From: Beroe forskalii
Taxonomy: Eukaryota > Ctenophora > Nuda > Beroida > Beroidae
Assembly: GCA_011033025.1 (NCBI GenBank)
Contig: WFMF01000319.1
Coordinates: forward strand, 62,001-126,000
Direction: 5' to 3'
DNA: 64,000 nt
Shown piece by piece: positions 1 through 11,900 of the stretch (positions are counted from its first letter, which is position 1; each line of letters opens with the position of its first letter). Position numbers and translations under genes: made by a program. The notes below the pieces were generated by a model, which did not search any database, had not been told where the DNA came from, and saw only the letters and a program-made list of their open reading frames with translations.

Positions 1-1320
1 TCACGCTCTCATCTGTTCAAGCAAACGAATTACCTTAACTCATTAGTTTTATAAAATAACCCATATTTATACTAATTTCAAATACCTAGCCGAACTAAAT
101 TGTAACCCCACAGCTCAACGTCAGCAACTTACCACTTTAAGCTATGATGATAACGTCATCACAACCGCCTGTTTATCCCATATCATAATTTCAAGCATCC
201 TAGCCTATATCGAACTTTAGGTTTAAATAATACGCCCATTGAGGGAGCGTTGGGTTAACTGATTATGTTTTGGTTGTTATGTTTTTATGTAATAATGTGT
301 TCGTATCAGTTGTTTGCCTACTGTTGAAATTTGAACTTCAAATTTACTGCTGTTTGCTTGGCTCCTAAGGTTAAATTGAATCAATTTCCACTTCAGCAAA
401 GTAGAAACCAGGCGATTACCACTAACTCAAAACGACCATATAAGCATGTAGAATACAAGCATTTAAAGTGAACGTTTTTAGACTAAACTAGTGTTTAAAC
501 TGTTCAAAACACACATGATACTCACACACAAAGCAAACGAGAAGAGATAGTTTGTACAATGTACAAGAAATGGCTGTGACGTGTATTAAATGTACACTGT
601 AAAATACTGGCCACATGAGCTATGAAATTGAATAGGTGAGGCCTAAGTGAGGTTGGTAAAATGAGCCAACTTTATGAGATAATGCTTTAATGTTGATTTT
701 TAAGTGGTTAAAACCTACTTAAACCTAAGACTAGCGTGTAAGTCTAGTTAGATGAATGCAACTGACTGGTGACTATTTATCTTAATTATTCTGATTAAAA
801 GATAAAACTGGATTAGGTATCTTAATTTCTTATTAAAAACTGGATCTAATTGTTTAATTGCTTAATTCTCAGTGAAGATGGTGGCTTTGTTTTCTAAAAC
901 CAGGCACAAAAACAATGGATTTAAACTCCGTTTATGCAAACAAAACAGAAATCGTTTCAGAATGTGGACCAGTTTAAGCTATGAAAAGAGTGATTTGAAA
1001 TGGTAGAAATTGAATGGAAACCATCTGTTTCAGGAACAATCAACAAATATCGTTTCAAACTACCCGCATTCTTCGTAACAAAATACTTATGTTTCTGGAA
1101 TATTTCTCCGCTCAAGCTCCGTCCGCCAAACTGCACTAAACCACGACAAAATAAAAGAGCAAAATAGTAGAAAGAGATACCTATTATATGTTTATGTAAC
1201 TACATATCATACATATTTTCATTGTTTTTTAAACACAACCATACAAGCATTGTTTGTTTTGACTTCTGTGTGTTATAAGACCACCTGGCACAAATAGGTT
1301 TTACTCATGGAAAAGGCATT

Positions 1321-1381
1321 TGAGTGTGACGTCATTATTATAGTTTACCATGTTGAATTGATGCCAGGAAATCGTCTATTT
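1321..1381. repeat. CRE-like dispersed repeat, copy 1
   Basis: Copy of a ~60-bp motif with the order GACGTCAT, then a few A/T bases, then AATGG-GAATTGATG, then a CCGCC- or CGTC-TATTT end. Related copies lie at 1500, 2366, 3261 and 8290, all in the same orientation. Confidence 0.6.
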
Positions 1382-1499
1382 TTCGAGTGATGTGAATATA
1401 TTCTAAACACTCTGCTTGTGGACAATGCCCTGTCGTTTTATGATGAAACGTTTTCTCGTACCAGTGTGTCCACTTTTCTCTCAAGTAGCAACCTAAAGA

Positions 1500-1560
1500 T
1501 GACGTCAGTATTATGATTCAATATGGGGAATTGATGACGTTCAACCGCCTATTTTTGTCA
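1500..1560. repeat. CRE-like dispersed repeat, copy 2
   Basis: Shows GACGTCA, then GGGGAATTGATGACG and ACCGCCTATTTTTG. It begins only ~180 bp after copy 1, so the two may be an old local duplication. Confidence 0.6.
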
Positions 1561-2365
1561 GGGCAGACTATACCATTGGATGGATGAACAGAGTTGTAAT
1601 GTTTTTTTTTTTCAAAAAATCGTTATTAAAAATCGGTTTAGCATAAATTTAGTTACAAACAACTCCCGAGACAGGATATAAATTTGATGAAGCACTATAA
1701 TAGTTTGGAGCTCTTTTTTTTAATTGTTGCCCAGTTTTAGTCAAAAATTGTTCAACACAATGGTGATCAAAACTGAAAACATCAATAGATTGCACCCCTA
1801 AAAACTAACTAAAACATTCCTATCGAAATGATTAATTTCCGCAAAATGGATTCTCATGACAGATAAGTAAGAAAACTCGGATTGATGAACCGTGTAATAA
1901 AGAGATCATAATATTCGAATATGCACTCACATTCTCGTGACAATGTACAATCTAGCAGCTGTGCAGCCTTCCACATACTACACAATGTCTTTGTGAAACA
2001 TGCTGATGCACTTTATTCTATAAACATTGAGTTTTAATTTTCAAAAATGTCCGCCCCTCTGTCTGCTGATAACTATTTCATTTGGGCAGACTGAAACTAA
2101 TGCATCCGTCGAGTCCACTCGATTTTTCGAACGAAAAAAAGAAAAAAATCTGTAAGTATCTATCCTGGAGTAAAACAACAACATGGAGACGAAACGCAAT
2201 TTGAGACAGTAATGTAAGACACTCTGAAGGCAACGTAAGGCTCTGAACTACTGAATGTACATTTTATATTTGAGAAATTATTGTAAATGAACTCTCGACA
2301 TCATGGAAGGTTGACACTCGTATGTTAAAGACCATTGTTATGAGAATGGGACAAATTAAAGGGGG

Positions 2366-2434
2366 GTGGCGTCATTATCTTGCCTGGAAATGGTGAATTG
2401 GTTACGCCAAATTACCGCCCATTATACAAGGGTC
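2366..2434. repeat. CRE-like dispersed repeat, copy 3 (diverged)
   Basis: Shows GGCGTCATTAT, AATGGTGAATTGGT and TACCGCCCATTA in the same order and spacing as the other copies. The CRE core is mutated. Confidence 0.5.
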
Positions 2435-2667
2435 ATAACTTGTAAATATATTGCAAGAGGTCAAGAATATTACAAGTGGCTGAGATCTACATATGTTTAA
2501 ATGTGTATTGACAAAGTTTTAACAAATGGTGTGATCCCTGGAGAACTAGCTTTATTTGGTGTTTAGACTGGATTATTTCTTATCTCCCATTTCGTTAAAA
2601 CTTGGAAAAATAAAGTCTTGAGCTCATTCACAAAGCTTAGTTTCAAATACATTACGAACCTTTAAAC

Positions 2668-2780
2668 CCCCAGCGGGAAAGGCGAGGGTTTAAACGCCTG
2701 GCGTGTCCATTTTGGGAATCTTCCCCTGGGTGCAGCCCAAGAAAAGTATCCAATCTTATTCTTTAAACCCCCAGCTCTTA
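2668..2780. repeat. Small inverted repeat, TTTAAACCCCCAGC ends
   Basis: The motif TTTAAACCCCCAGC occurs at both ends (2662 and 2762). The core reads GTCCATTTTGGGAATCTTC, and a close relative (GTCCATTTTGGGATACTTC) lies at 5004, so this appears to be a small dispersed repeat. A 64-codon open frame across it has no support as a gene. Confidence 0.35.
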
Positions 2781-3260
2781 ACCATTCTTCATCTACTGCA
2801 ATGTTTTGATATAATCCTAATATTCTGTACCTGTGTATAATTCTGATATTGGTCACATTCTCACATTACTCCTTTCAAACGGCTCTCATTATTCGATACG
2901 GTTCTTTCTTTTGGATGAATAGTATAAGTGACTCGGTCTATTTTGCCCTAGAACGGTTACTTGAATAATTGCATACGTTTTGCGCGAAACATAGGCGGTC
3001 CAAGGGCGCAAAATCCTCATTTCAAACCATTAGCCCTCATATCATTCCAACGCCACCTTTGATTTCTAAGTGACTCAGTGTCCAGCGGTTCTCAAAAGTG
3101 GGTAGACGTCATCAAAGCTTTCTCATCAAAATATCATGGCAGAAATATATATGGAACCCTCTAATCGTTGCAATCGATTGTACGTTTTAAATGGTTGGCA
3201 AGCATTCACTCACGATATGGATTTGAGAGACGCGCGCGCGCCAAAAGACGACGATTGCGA

Positions 3261-3320
3261 GTGACGTCATTGATATGGTTTAGAATGGTGAATTGATATG
3301 ATGCGCGGAGTCACCTATAT
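3261..3320. repeat. CRE-like dispersed repeat, copy 4
   Basis: Shows GTGACGTCATTGATATGG, then AGAATGGTGAATTGATATGA and TCACCTATATT. Same order as the copies at 1321, 1500, 2366 and 8290. Confidence 0.6.
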
Positions 3321-3827
3321 TTATATTGTATGGACTCTGGCGATTTCTATATTTTACGCTCCTTTATGTATCTCATCAAACGTCACTCTTCATTGCTTTT
3401 ACATCGCCTACTTCTCAACTTACATCCCTTTAATTGATCTGGTTTTGGCTTGATATGTAGAGGCTTTTCTCATCGCTATTCGCTATTTTCTTTTGTCTTC
3501 AATTTGAGATATGATATCTTGTTCACGCTATTTCTTAAACCAAATCATGATGATATGTCATGAATATCTGAATATTGTTCACACTGAATCCTTCTATACA
3601 CTTAGCTCATTATGTGACATCACTAAAACCACTTAAAATTCTGAGAGTGGTAAATACTAAACCTCACCTCTCATACACATTTATAACAAGTGTTTATCTC
3701 TTATAACGTGTTGTAACTTAGGCCCCAGACGTTATAGTGTGAGTGTTTCGTTTAGAATAAAAGGTTTTTTCAATGATTCATTATGATTCTTCAATCATCG
3801 GGCAGAATTGCAACTCCAAAGTCAAGT

Positions 3828-4046
3828 GTTGTCAACTATTCATGTACTGGTGTCATGAATAGTTCAGACTAGTGCCATTTACACTTCATACTGGTGTCAG
3901 CTATAAGGCTATAGTTCACATGTTAGCACTGGTGTCAACTATTTACTTCACACTGGTGTCAACTATAGTTCAGACTTATGTTACTTTAACTTCACACTGA
4001 TGTCAACTAAACTTCACACTGGTGTCAACTATACGTCACACTGGTT
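3828..4046. repeat. Minisatellite, CACTGGTGTCAACTAT unit
   Basis: About seven irregular copies of a 25-45-bp unit built round ACTGGTGTCAACTA with linkers such as AGTTCAGACT and AACTTCACACT. The core is the reverse complement of the TTGACACCAGTT core of the array at 15467-15612, so the two arrays belong to one family in opposite orientations. Confidence 0.75.
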
Positions 4047-4449
4047 TCGACATTAGCAACTTTATCAATCTAATAACAACATCACTCCACCATGAGCTCC
4101 CCAATGACTTGAAGCCAGTAGCGTAACCTAATATCTCTCTCCATATTGGTGCTGCACTCATGATGATGTTGTCAACAATTTCTCACTTTATCCCCTGATA
4201 GTGACATCATAAACTCACCACTCTTACCACATGATAGAGACGCTCTCAATTCCTAACTTTATCCCCTGATAATTTCGTCACTTTTAATAACTGAGCTCAT
4301 TATCTCAAAGTCTAGCTCCTATGAGGACTACTACGAGAGTGTAGTCCTTCCTATCACAGTGCTCCTTCATAATTCATGTTAATGACGTTCACCGTATAAT
4401 TAATGTAATTATGTGTGCATGAATGTGCTGTATCGTGTGAGAAAGATTT

Positions 4450-4530
4450 GTCTAGGTTTTTGTTGTCTAGGTTTTTGTTCTCAAGGTTTTGTTGTCAAGG
4501 TTTTGTTGTCTAGGTTTTTGTTGCCTAGCT
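4450..4530. repeat. Short tandem repeat, GTTGTCTAGGTTTTT unit
   Basis: Four to five copies of a 19-20-bp unit (TTGTCTAGGTTTTTG, some copies with TCAAGG). No coding frame. Confidence 0.75.
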
Positions 4531-4995
4531 ACTGAATTTAACATCTCATCTTTAACATTGTTATTAAATTCAGGCATCACTAAATCGAAGTAGGTAGTGA
4601 TCAAGGCATATTTTTGTATTTCACCTTTATTCAATAAATCATCATACTTTCAGAGGTGAAAGGAGGAAGGTGATTACTTTAACGTAATTTGTAAAATGTG
4701 TAATCTTAATTCCATGATTTCTCAGTTTCACGTGGCCATCTGGTCTACAAAAGTACAATACAGTTGCTACTATCTGGTCTACAACAGTACAACACTGTTG
4801 CTACTAAGCACTATGTAAACTACGATTACGGCACGTTGAATCTAGCTGTACACTAGGCTACACGATGAAAATATGTACTCTATACTCTTTAACCACCTGC
4901 TGCTTTGAATCGTGTTTGAGCTGTTTTTATATCGTGCTAATGTGTCACATGTTGACGCTTATGAAATACATACGCGCCTTATGAAATACATACGC

Positions 4996-5094
4996 GCCTA
5001 TCGGGTCCATTTTGGGATACTTCACGAGGGCGTTAGCCCGAGGGATGTATCCAGAAGCCGAGGGCGAGGGTCTAAACCAATATGGACCCGATCA
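4996..5094. repeat. Small inverted repeat, ATCGGGTCCA ends
   Basis: The ends are inverted: ATCGGGTCCATTTTGG at the left and CCAATATGGACCCGAT at the right. The interior has two related GAGGGCG motifs. Relative of the repeat at 2668. An 85-codon open frame across it (4912-5169) is not supported as a gene. Confidence 0.5.
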
Positions 5095-5218
5095 GGCAAG
5101 TGGCTATATATCATAGATCCGCATGAAAACGTCAGAGGGTTCTATAAACCCATATTACTTCTGCTGTAACTACTGTAGGTGGTGTGTCAGTTAATTAACC
5201 ACTGTTCCCATTGAGGTT

Positions 5219-5265
5219 AGCCAATCAGTGTGCGAGTTGACTTTCAACTCGCGCACTGGTTGGCT
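5219..5265. repeat. Isolated 22-bp hairpin
   Basis: AGCCAATCAGTG...GAGTTGA is followed after a few bases by its near-perfect complement TCAACTCGCGCACTGGTTGG. About two mismatches in a 22-bp stem. Confidence 0.8.
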
Positions 5266-5831
5266 GATGTCAAGGGTAAACTGCGCCGTAAGGGTAATAG
5301 TGCCATAAGAGTTCCAGCCTAGAAATTCTAAGAATATTTCCTTGCAAAAACTATATGGTTTAGGCTATTCATTCGAGTCAGGACCCGTCAAGGAATGATT
5401 AGGTTGTAAATACGGGTATTCATTTCCATGGATTCTCATTTTTATAATTCTGTGGGCTCACTATAAATTCATTGTCTATGGTAAATGGAAGGACAAGGTG
5501 TAATTCAATAGGTATCCATAGGTTACCGTTACCTGGCTGAAACATGAGTTCCCTTTGCGCTTTTACCCCTCTTATTAATATTAAGCATATTTTGTTCATC
5601 GTTGGTTAGAGTTACGTCATTCGTTTGTCCAAAAATGTCTAGCATCCAAGAAGATATATATTGTCTGAATTTCTTCCTTTTCGAGTCTGAGTAAATCTCA
5701 AATCACAACCTATAATTCACCCCATTTTCCGTCTCAATTTCACTCAACTCTCTCCGTCTTTTCCTCCAACTTTTCTCACTTAGTATCAAATCTCACCAGA
5801 TGATCTGAGTGTAATAAAGAAGAAAAAGGAG

Positions 5832-5988
5832 ATGACAGAAAAAGAGGAAGTCCTTTGTGCGGGGTGCTGCAAATCCATCGGACTCAAGTGGATTGTGGCC
5901 ATGGACCAGAAGTGGCACAAGTACTGTTTCTGCTGTGACACCTGCAAAAAGCAGATTGACTCCAAGAAATCATTCTTCTTCGAAAAAG
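5832..5988 (+). CDS. LIM gene exon 1: start and first half of LIM1
   Basis: Start ATG follows AAAAAGGAG; the residues begin MTEKEEVLCAGC. The ligands C-A-G-C, H-K-Y-C and C-D-T-C are visible around the LIM hallmark KWHKYCF. It ends at AAAAAG|GTAAGG with one base carried over. An in-frame stretch upstream (after a CACCAG acceptor near 5810) could extend the exon, so the start is not certain. The upper half of this exon also has a CCCCATTTTCC/pyrimidine tract suited to an acceptor. Confidence 0.8.
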
Positions 5989-8900
5989 GTAAGGGGATGA
6001 AATAAACAAATAAAAAGCTGATTTGGTACATTTTTACACGATTTTGACATCAATACTTACATATTTTTGAAAGATGACTGTCAACTGGATCCACATTTGG
6101 TGGCTGAATAAAACATACTTCTGCCATTTTAATAGTATACAAAAAGTTTCTCTCTTATTCAAAAATATAACTTGCTTCCGGAAAAAGCTACTCACTTTCA
6201 AACTCAACGTATTTATACTTCAAAGCAGTCTGTACTAAAACTGTGAAGTACTCAAGATTATGTTCTGTTGAGAAATTTAGAAGTTTTCTGAATTCATGAG
6301 GACAAGCCTGTGTTTACTTGCAATTTCCTAGTTCAATTCTTTTGTAAATAAAAATAGCTGCAATACTCAAAAATTTGCCTGTGCACTTTTTCAAAATTTG
6401 TTACACAACAAAAAATGTCGGTTTATTTAATCTGACACCTGAGCTAAGTATTACGGTCACTGTTTTAATTTTAAAACATTTTAAATTGAAACGCTGTGTC
6501 GTTGTGTGCTTATTAAACACAGCATTGACTTTCGTCATTCTTAGTCAGCGTGGAATAAGTTGGTAGACTCTGATTCTTTCGTTTAGGTTGTCCATATAAA
6601 TCTTTTCCTGATTTATTACATCCCAAATGCCATTGATATATTTATCATTGAATATTTATTATATGTGCTAACCACAATGCCTTTTCCGAGAAATATTTGA
6701 CAATAACTTTTATTCCGAGTTTAATTAAAATAGTCACGTCTCACGATTTTAAGATGACCATATGGTTTTTCTCTTGGAACTTTGCCAAATTTTATCATTT
6801 TTGAATTCTTATTCTCGCTACCGTTACCTTAAATGGATTACGTAACTGGCAGGGCCATCTGTCAGGCTTTGAGGTCATTTAAATGTGAAATTATGAAAGG
6901 CCTCAGCTCGGGTATTATTGTAAATCTCATTTAAACACCTGACGACATTCGTGTAAACGGAATGGCATAAAAACATTCTCCGTTCCTCAGTTGATGTTAG
7001 AATAGCTTGACCCAGTGCCCAAAAGGCAATTTGAGTCGAAAGCGCTTAATATTTAGCTCTAAATAAGACTTTTTGATAGTTCAATCTTAATCTTTCTGAA
7101 TTTTATAACCATTCTGCTTGATTGACCATTATCGACTGATATGATATTTGATTGATTTTATTGATAGGTACCTATCTTAAACTGCCTCGATGGCTACGTC
7201 TGGATAATTGGGTACATTTTCACCTGTTAAGTCACGCCTAATATTCTACAGTTTTGTGTTATGATGACTCACACTAACCCCCCACCCCTACCCCCCACCC
7301 CATGGAGGATAAAAAATATGTAATTCTACAACCAACATGCCAGAATATTACATGTTTTCTTATGATTGCAGATTGTTTGATTAATCTGCCAATGTTGTGT
7401 GTGTGTGAGTGAGCGAAGCAATGACTGAGTGTTGTGTGTATTCATTTCATGTTTGTGCTTCTGACCACCACAGGCTCTTCTCACCTTTGATATATTTCTG
7501 GAGAGCTCTATCCTTGTGTCCTGCTTCCTGATTCCAGTTGTAACGATATTCTTCGGTCTTCATGTAATTATATTCGTTCATAATTCGTATGTATTCATGA
7601 ATTATGATCCCTGGATCTTCCCACATCCATCGTTATATATTAAACATGAATTATGTGAAATATTTCACTGACAATCACATTAAATCAAGATTATACGTGT
7701 ATCTTTAAGAATGTTGTGTTGCATGACTTCTCCTAATTGCAAAGGGAATTTCATTAGACTCTTTGGAAGCTGTTCGGGGTCATGTTTAGGAAGAAGAAAT
7801 GTTTGTTTTGTTTAATAGTTTCTTGAGTTCATTGCTCATTGTTCATCCGTATGATGTTGTATGAAGTTTCATTTCTGGCTGCAAAATGCCGACTCTTAAA
7901 CTTTGCCCGAGCCCCAAGCTTTGCGCTTTTGTGCCAACTTTGTTGCCACTTCGATTCGACATTGTACCGATCGTGCCCATCCTACTATTCTTGCATAATT
8001 GTAGCCGTGGTGTCCCACCTAGTTTACGCAGTGTATCATGATTTCCGGCGGCGATAACTTTAGATTGATTATGCGGTCATACTGAGACATATTTTCCTTA
8101 AAATTTTAGAACTTTCTCGATGACCTTCGCGTGAAAACCAGGATTTAAATGTAGACATTACGTAATATACTTCATGCATGAAATTATAACGTGGTTTTAT
8201 GCTGTAATATGTTATGCGATGTAACATTGCTGTACTTCATGGTGTGTAAGTGTATTAGTTTATCTATGAGCACAGGAATTTGTGGTTGAGAGTGACGTCA
8301 TAATCATAGATTAGAATGGCGAATTGATGACGTAACACCGCCTATTTCTCGTAGAGAGTGTAATGAATCCCAACCAAAGCTCTCCTTGATAATGGATCCC
8401 TATATTGACACACCTTAAATCACTACTGTTTGAGTACTGGTTCGTGGTTGTCGTTTATCTCAAAACTTCATCTTGATATAAACGTCAATATTTTGATCAT
8501 TCTGATGTGTTAAAATTTTACGCGATTTAGACTTGACGAAGAAGTCGTTTATCATTGCGTGAACTTCCTCCCAAAATAGCATTTACATTTCTCCTGAACG
8601 ACATAGTTCACTCCACGCGGTTCCTTGTACCCTCTGTTTTTGCCCTAAAATATATTCTATCGATGAGTTTTTCTGAAGAAAATTGATGGTATGCTGACAG
8701 CTTTTTTGTTTTCCTCGTTACAATTAGGTCCGTGAAAAAATCACACATCATTTCTGGCTTCTCCCGGTCGCTGCATCGAGGGGCTGCAGTTAAACGTCAT
8801 AAATTTGTGATTTTAAACCATGATCATGACGTCACTCCCTATCATCTACCTTTCCTCCCCTCCCTGCAATGTGCGAGTTATTTGCTGTTTGCTCTTGGTG

Positions 8901-11900
8901 GTATGCCACTCTTGGTACATTACAATCCGAGTATTATCATGAAGCGATGTAAAATAGAATGTGGGCAGATTACTTTTGTCAAACGCTCGATGCTTTGATG
9001 AGCATTTTAAAGTTCGTGTTTTTACGTTTTTATTGTTTCCTTCATAGAATTTAAGTATCATTTTATGCAGCATATTAGAGGTTTTTATAGGTTTCTGCGT
9101 CATCCCGAAAGCGCAAAAGTTTTACTTTTCCAATCGTGCCGATACTTATGTTGCATTTTATTGAGCGTGATAATTTACCATTTCCTGCAATAATATTCAT
9201 TTTAGTCGTTGAGTAGGCTAGAAAACGTTTCATACTTGTTATTGGAACTCTGCCAGGCATTAATAATTAATTACTATCGCTCCATTAATTAATTTTGTTT
9301 GTAACTTGCTAAATTTCTAGAGTTTCTATTGCGAATCACGCATGAGAATTATCCAGCTCGCAGTAGCATTGAGTTACAGTCTGCTCTCACCTTGCTAATG
9401 TCTTCTCTGGAATTCTATTTGCTGTATCGGTGGGATGGCCGAGTGGTCTAAGGCGCTACGTTCAGGTCGTAGTCAACAATGTTGGCGCGGGTTCGAATCC
9501 CGCTCCCACCTCGAATAACTTTTGAAATTTTATTGCACTACAATTAGCATTCAGTTAATATGAACTGATAAAAAAGCAGTTTGAATTATTGGAAAAGAAC
9601 AAAATGGGGAATTCTTGAGCATTTTGAATAATGAACTTTTGCCCTTGAATTGGAAAATACGATGCCGTCCTCTTTCATACTTTGACAAAAGACGATGAAA
9701 CAATTAATCATAATTGAATAATCAGCTCTGGCATGCACAGTGAAATGGAGCATTATGCATGGTGGGATGGCCGAGTGGTCTAAGGCGCTACGTTCAGGTC
9801 GTAGTCAACAATGTTGGCGCGGGTTCGAATCCCGCTCCCACCTCGAATAACTTTTGAAGTTTTAATGGACTACAATTAACAGTTAACTGAAGATGAGCTG
9901 ATGAAAAAATAGATAAAACGGAGAAATTTTGGCTTTCCGAATTATAAAATTTTGTCCTTCAGTTGGAAAATACGATGCCATCCTCTTTCTAACTTAGACG
10001 AAAGGTGATGGAACCATCCACCTTGTAATTAATTGAGTAATCAGCTCTGGGATGCACAGTGAAATGGAGCATTATGCATGGTGGGATGGCCGAGTGGTCT
10101 AAGGCGCTACGTTCAGGTCGTAGTCAACAATGTTGGCGCGGGTTCGAATCCCGCTCCCACCTCGGATCTTTTTCGGTGATAAAATCAACCGTCCCCTTCT
10201 CCAAGGCGGAATCATTACAAAAAGGGATGATTTATTTTACTGGTGTTGCTGTTAAGTTACCATGGCTTCAACTTCGAATACCCCTTAATAATGTACTAAT
10301 GTATATTGTATACTTGTATAGTTGCCATGGTATCGACCTGTCCAGCCTGCTTTACCCCTATTGACGATGCTAAGTGGGTGGTATACTCCAACGCCAAATA
10401 CCACAACGCCTGCTTCACCTGCCACACCTGTGAGAGACAGATAGGTTCCGATGAGGTCTTCAGACACAATGGAGGTAGTGATGAGAAATTGGCCATTGGG
10501 CCTTATATACCTGGGCCCTAATGGGAAAATGGGACCTGACTGTACCTCCTTTCCAGAACAGACTTTAGTCAAATACAGACTCGAGTCAAAATTTTTCAGG
10601 CAAATTTATAATTAACTTTAGACTCTTGTTCCATTCCGGTTCATTGAACCCCAGAAAGGCTATAAATGTGCACAATTCTAAAATCACAATACTAAAATCA
10701 CAAAACTATAACGGTGTCAAGTTTTCTCGATAATTTTAGTGTCAAATGTCCTGATCGCATGTTATTTCAGGTTTGAGAACGTGTGTCGACTGTGCTAAGA
10801 AAGAAGATCCCAGCATCGGTGAAGAGAAGTGAGTATCAGCTGATCGATTGTTCGATTTGGCGTCGGGAAGAAGGTTTATTTCTCGGTTCGAGGGTTGACC
10901 GAGGCCTATGCCAAAAAGCGTACCTTCGGTCGATGAATGATCACTGACCATTGACCAACGAAACCTCTTTCAGTGTCATGAATCTCAATTTTTTTTCCAT
11001 GAATTCTTCTTTTTATAGACTAACATTGCCATCTGGAATGGCGGATTAAGCCCATGTTATTTCATTTTACAGGGTTTGCTACGGCTGTGAAACGCCCATT
11101 GATAAGGTTTGGGTGATTGGACTCGATCAAAAGTGGCATTCTGAGTGCTTCAAGTGCTGCGAATGCAGCAGAATCATCGACCCAACGGAGAAATTTTACC
11201 GGGTAAGTTTTGAGTTTACTTAATCTGGGTTTCCGGGAAAAAATCCATTCGAATTTTATTTTTGTACACAAATAATAATCTATCATCAGCTCTATTTGAT
11301 CATTTTGACTCTTTTTATGGCTCAAAGATGAGTCTCCGGGGAATGCGCCTCCAGACCCCCGATGGGATTTCTTTCCGCTCACGGCGCTCGCCCAGCCCCC
11401 CCCCCCCTCTGAGATGTGAATTACGGCCTTGTTCAGGTGTTTCAGGTTTACCGAGTCATGTTTCCGGGGATAAAAATAGCTGCATATATTCCCGCCCTGG
11501 CCAGGGCGGTAACCCCCCGCGGTAAAAAGAAAACTGGCCAGGGGTATAAGTTAGAGATTTGAGTGTCACAGGGTGATAGTATAATAATAAGATTAATATA
11601 TAAGATTAATATCATGATAATTGGGAGCAAATTTGGAAAGCCGAGATCTCAAGAACGGGAAATGGTAGAGCCATGATCGAGGTCAGGTTTTGTTGATCTA
11701 AGATGGGAAAATGTTATAGGCTATAAGAGAAGTTCTGGTGACGTCATTTTCACGTCACTATGACGTCATCAACTTAGCGAAATTTTGTTTCGTTTTTAGC
11801 GAAAATAGGCTAATTTCGAGCGCATTTTTCACCAAGAAGGAAAGGAGATAGCGGTCTGATTTTTCGGAACAATTTTTAGCAAATTTAAAGAGCTTTCAGA

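Larger units (their letters stand above)
1..2660. other. AT-rich stretch without recognised gene
   Basis: No open frame with splice sites or protein similarity was recognised. The stretch is AT-rich and holds three short dispersed CRE-like repeat copies, annotated separately at 1321, 1500 and 2366, and another partial one near 145-182. Confidence 0.6.

Noticed and set aside
4912-5169. 85-codon frame upstream of the LIM gene as a first exon
   Set aside because: It crosses a small inverted repeat that is part of a dispersed family and has no similarity to LIM proteins or a fitting donor.
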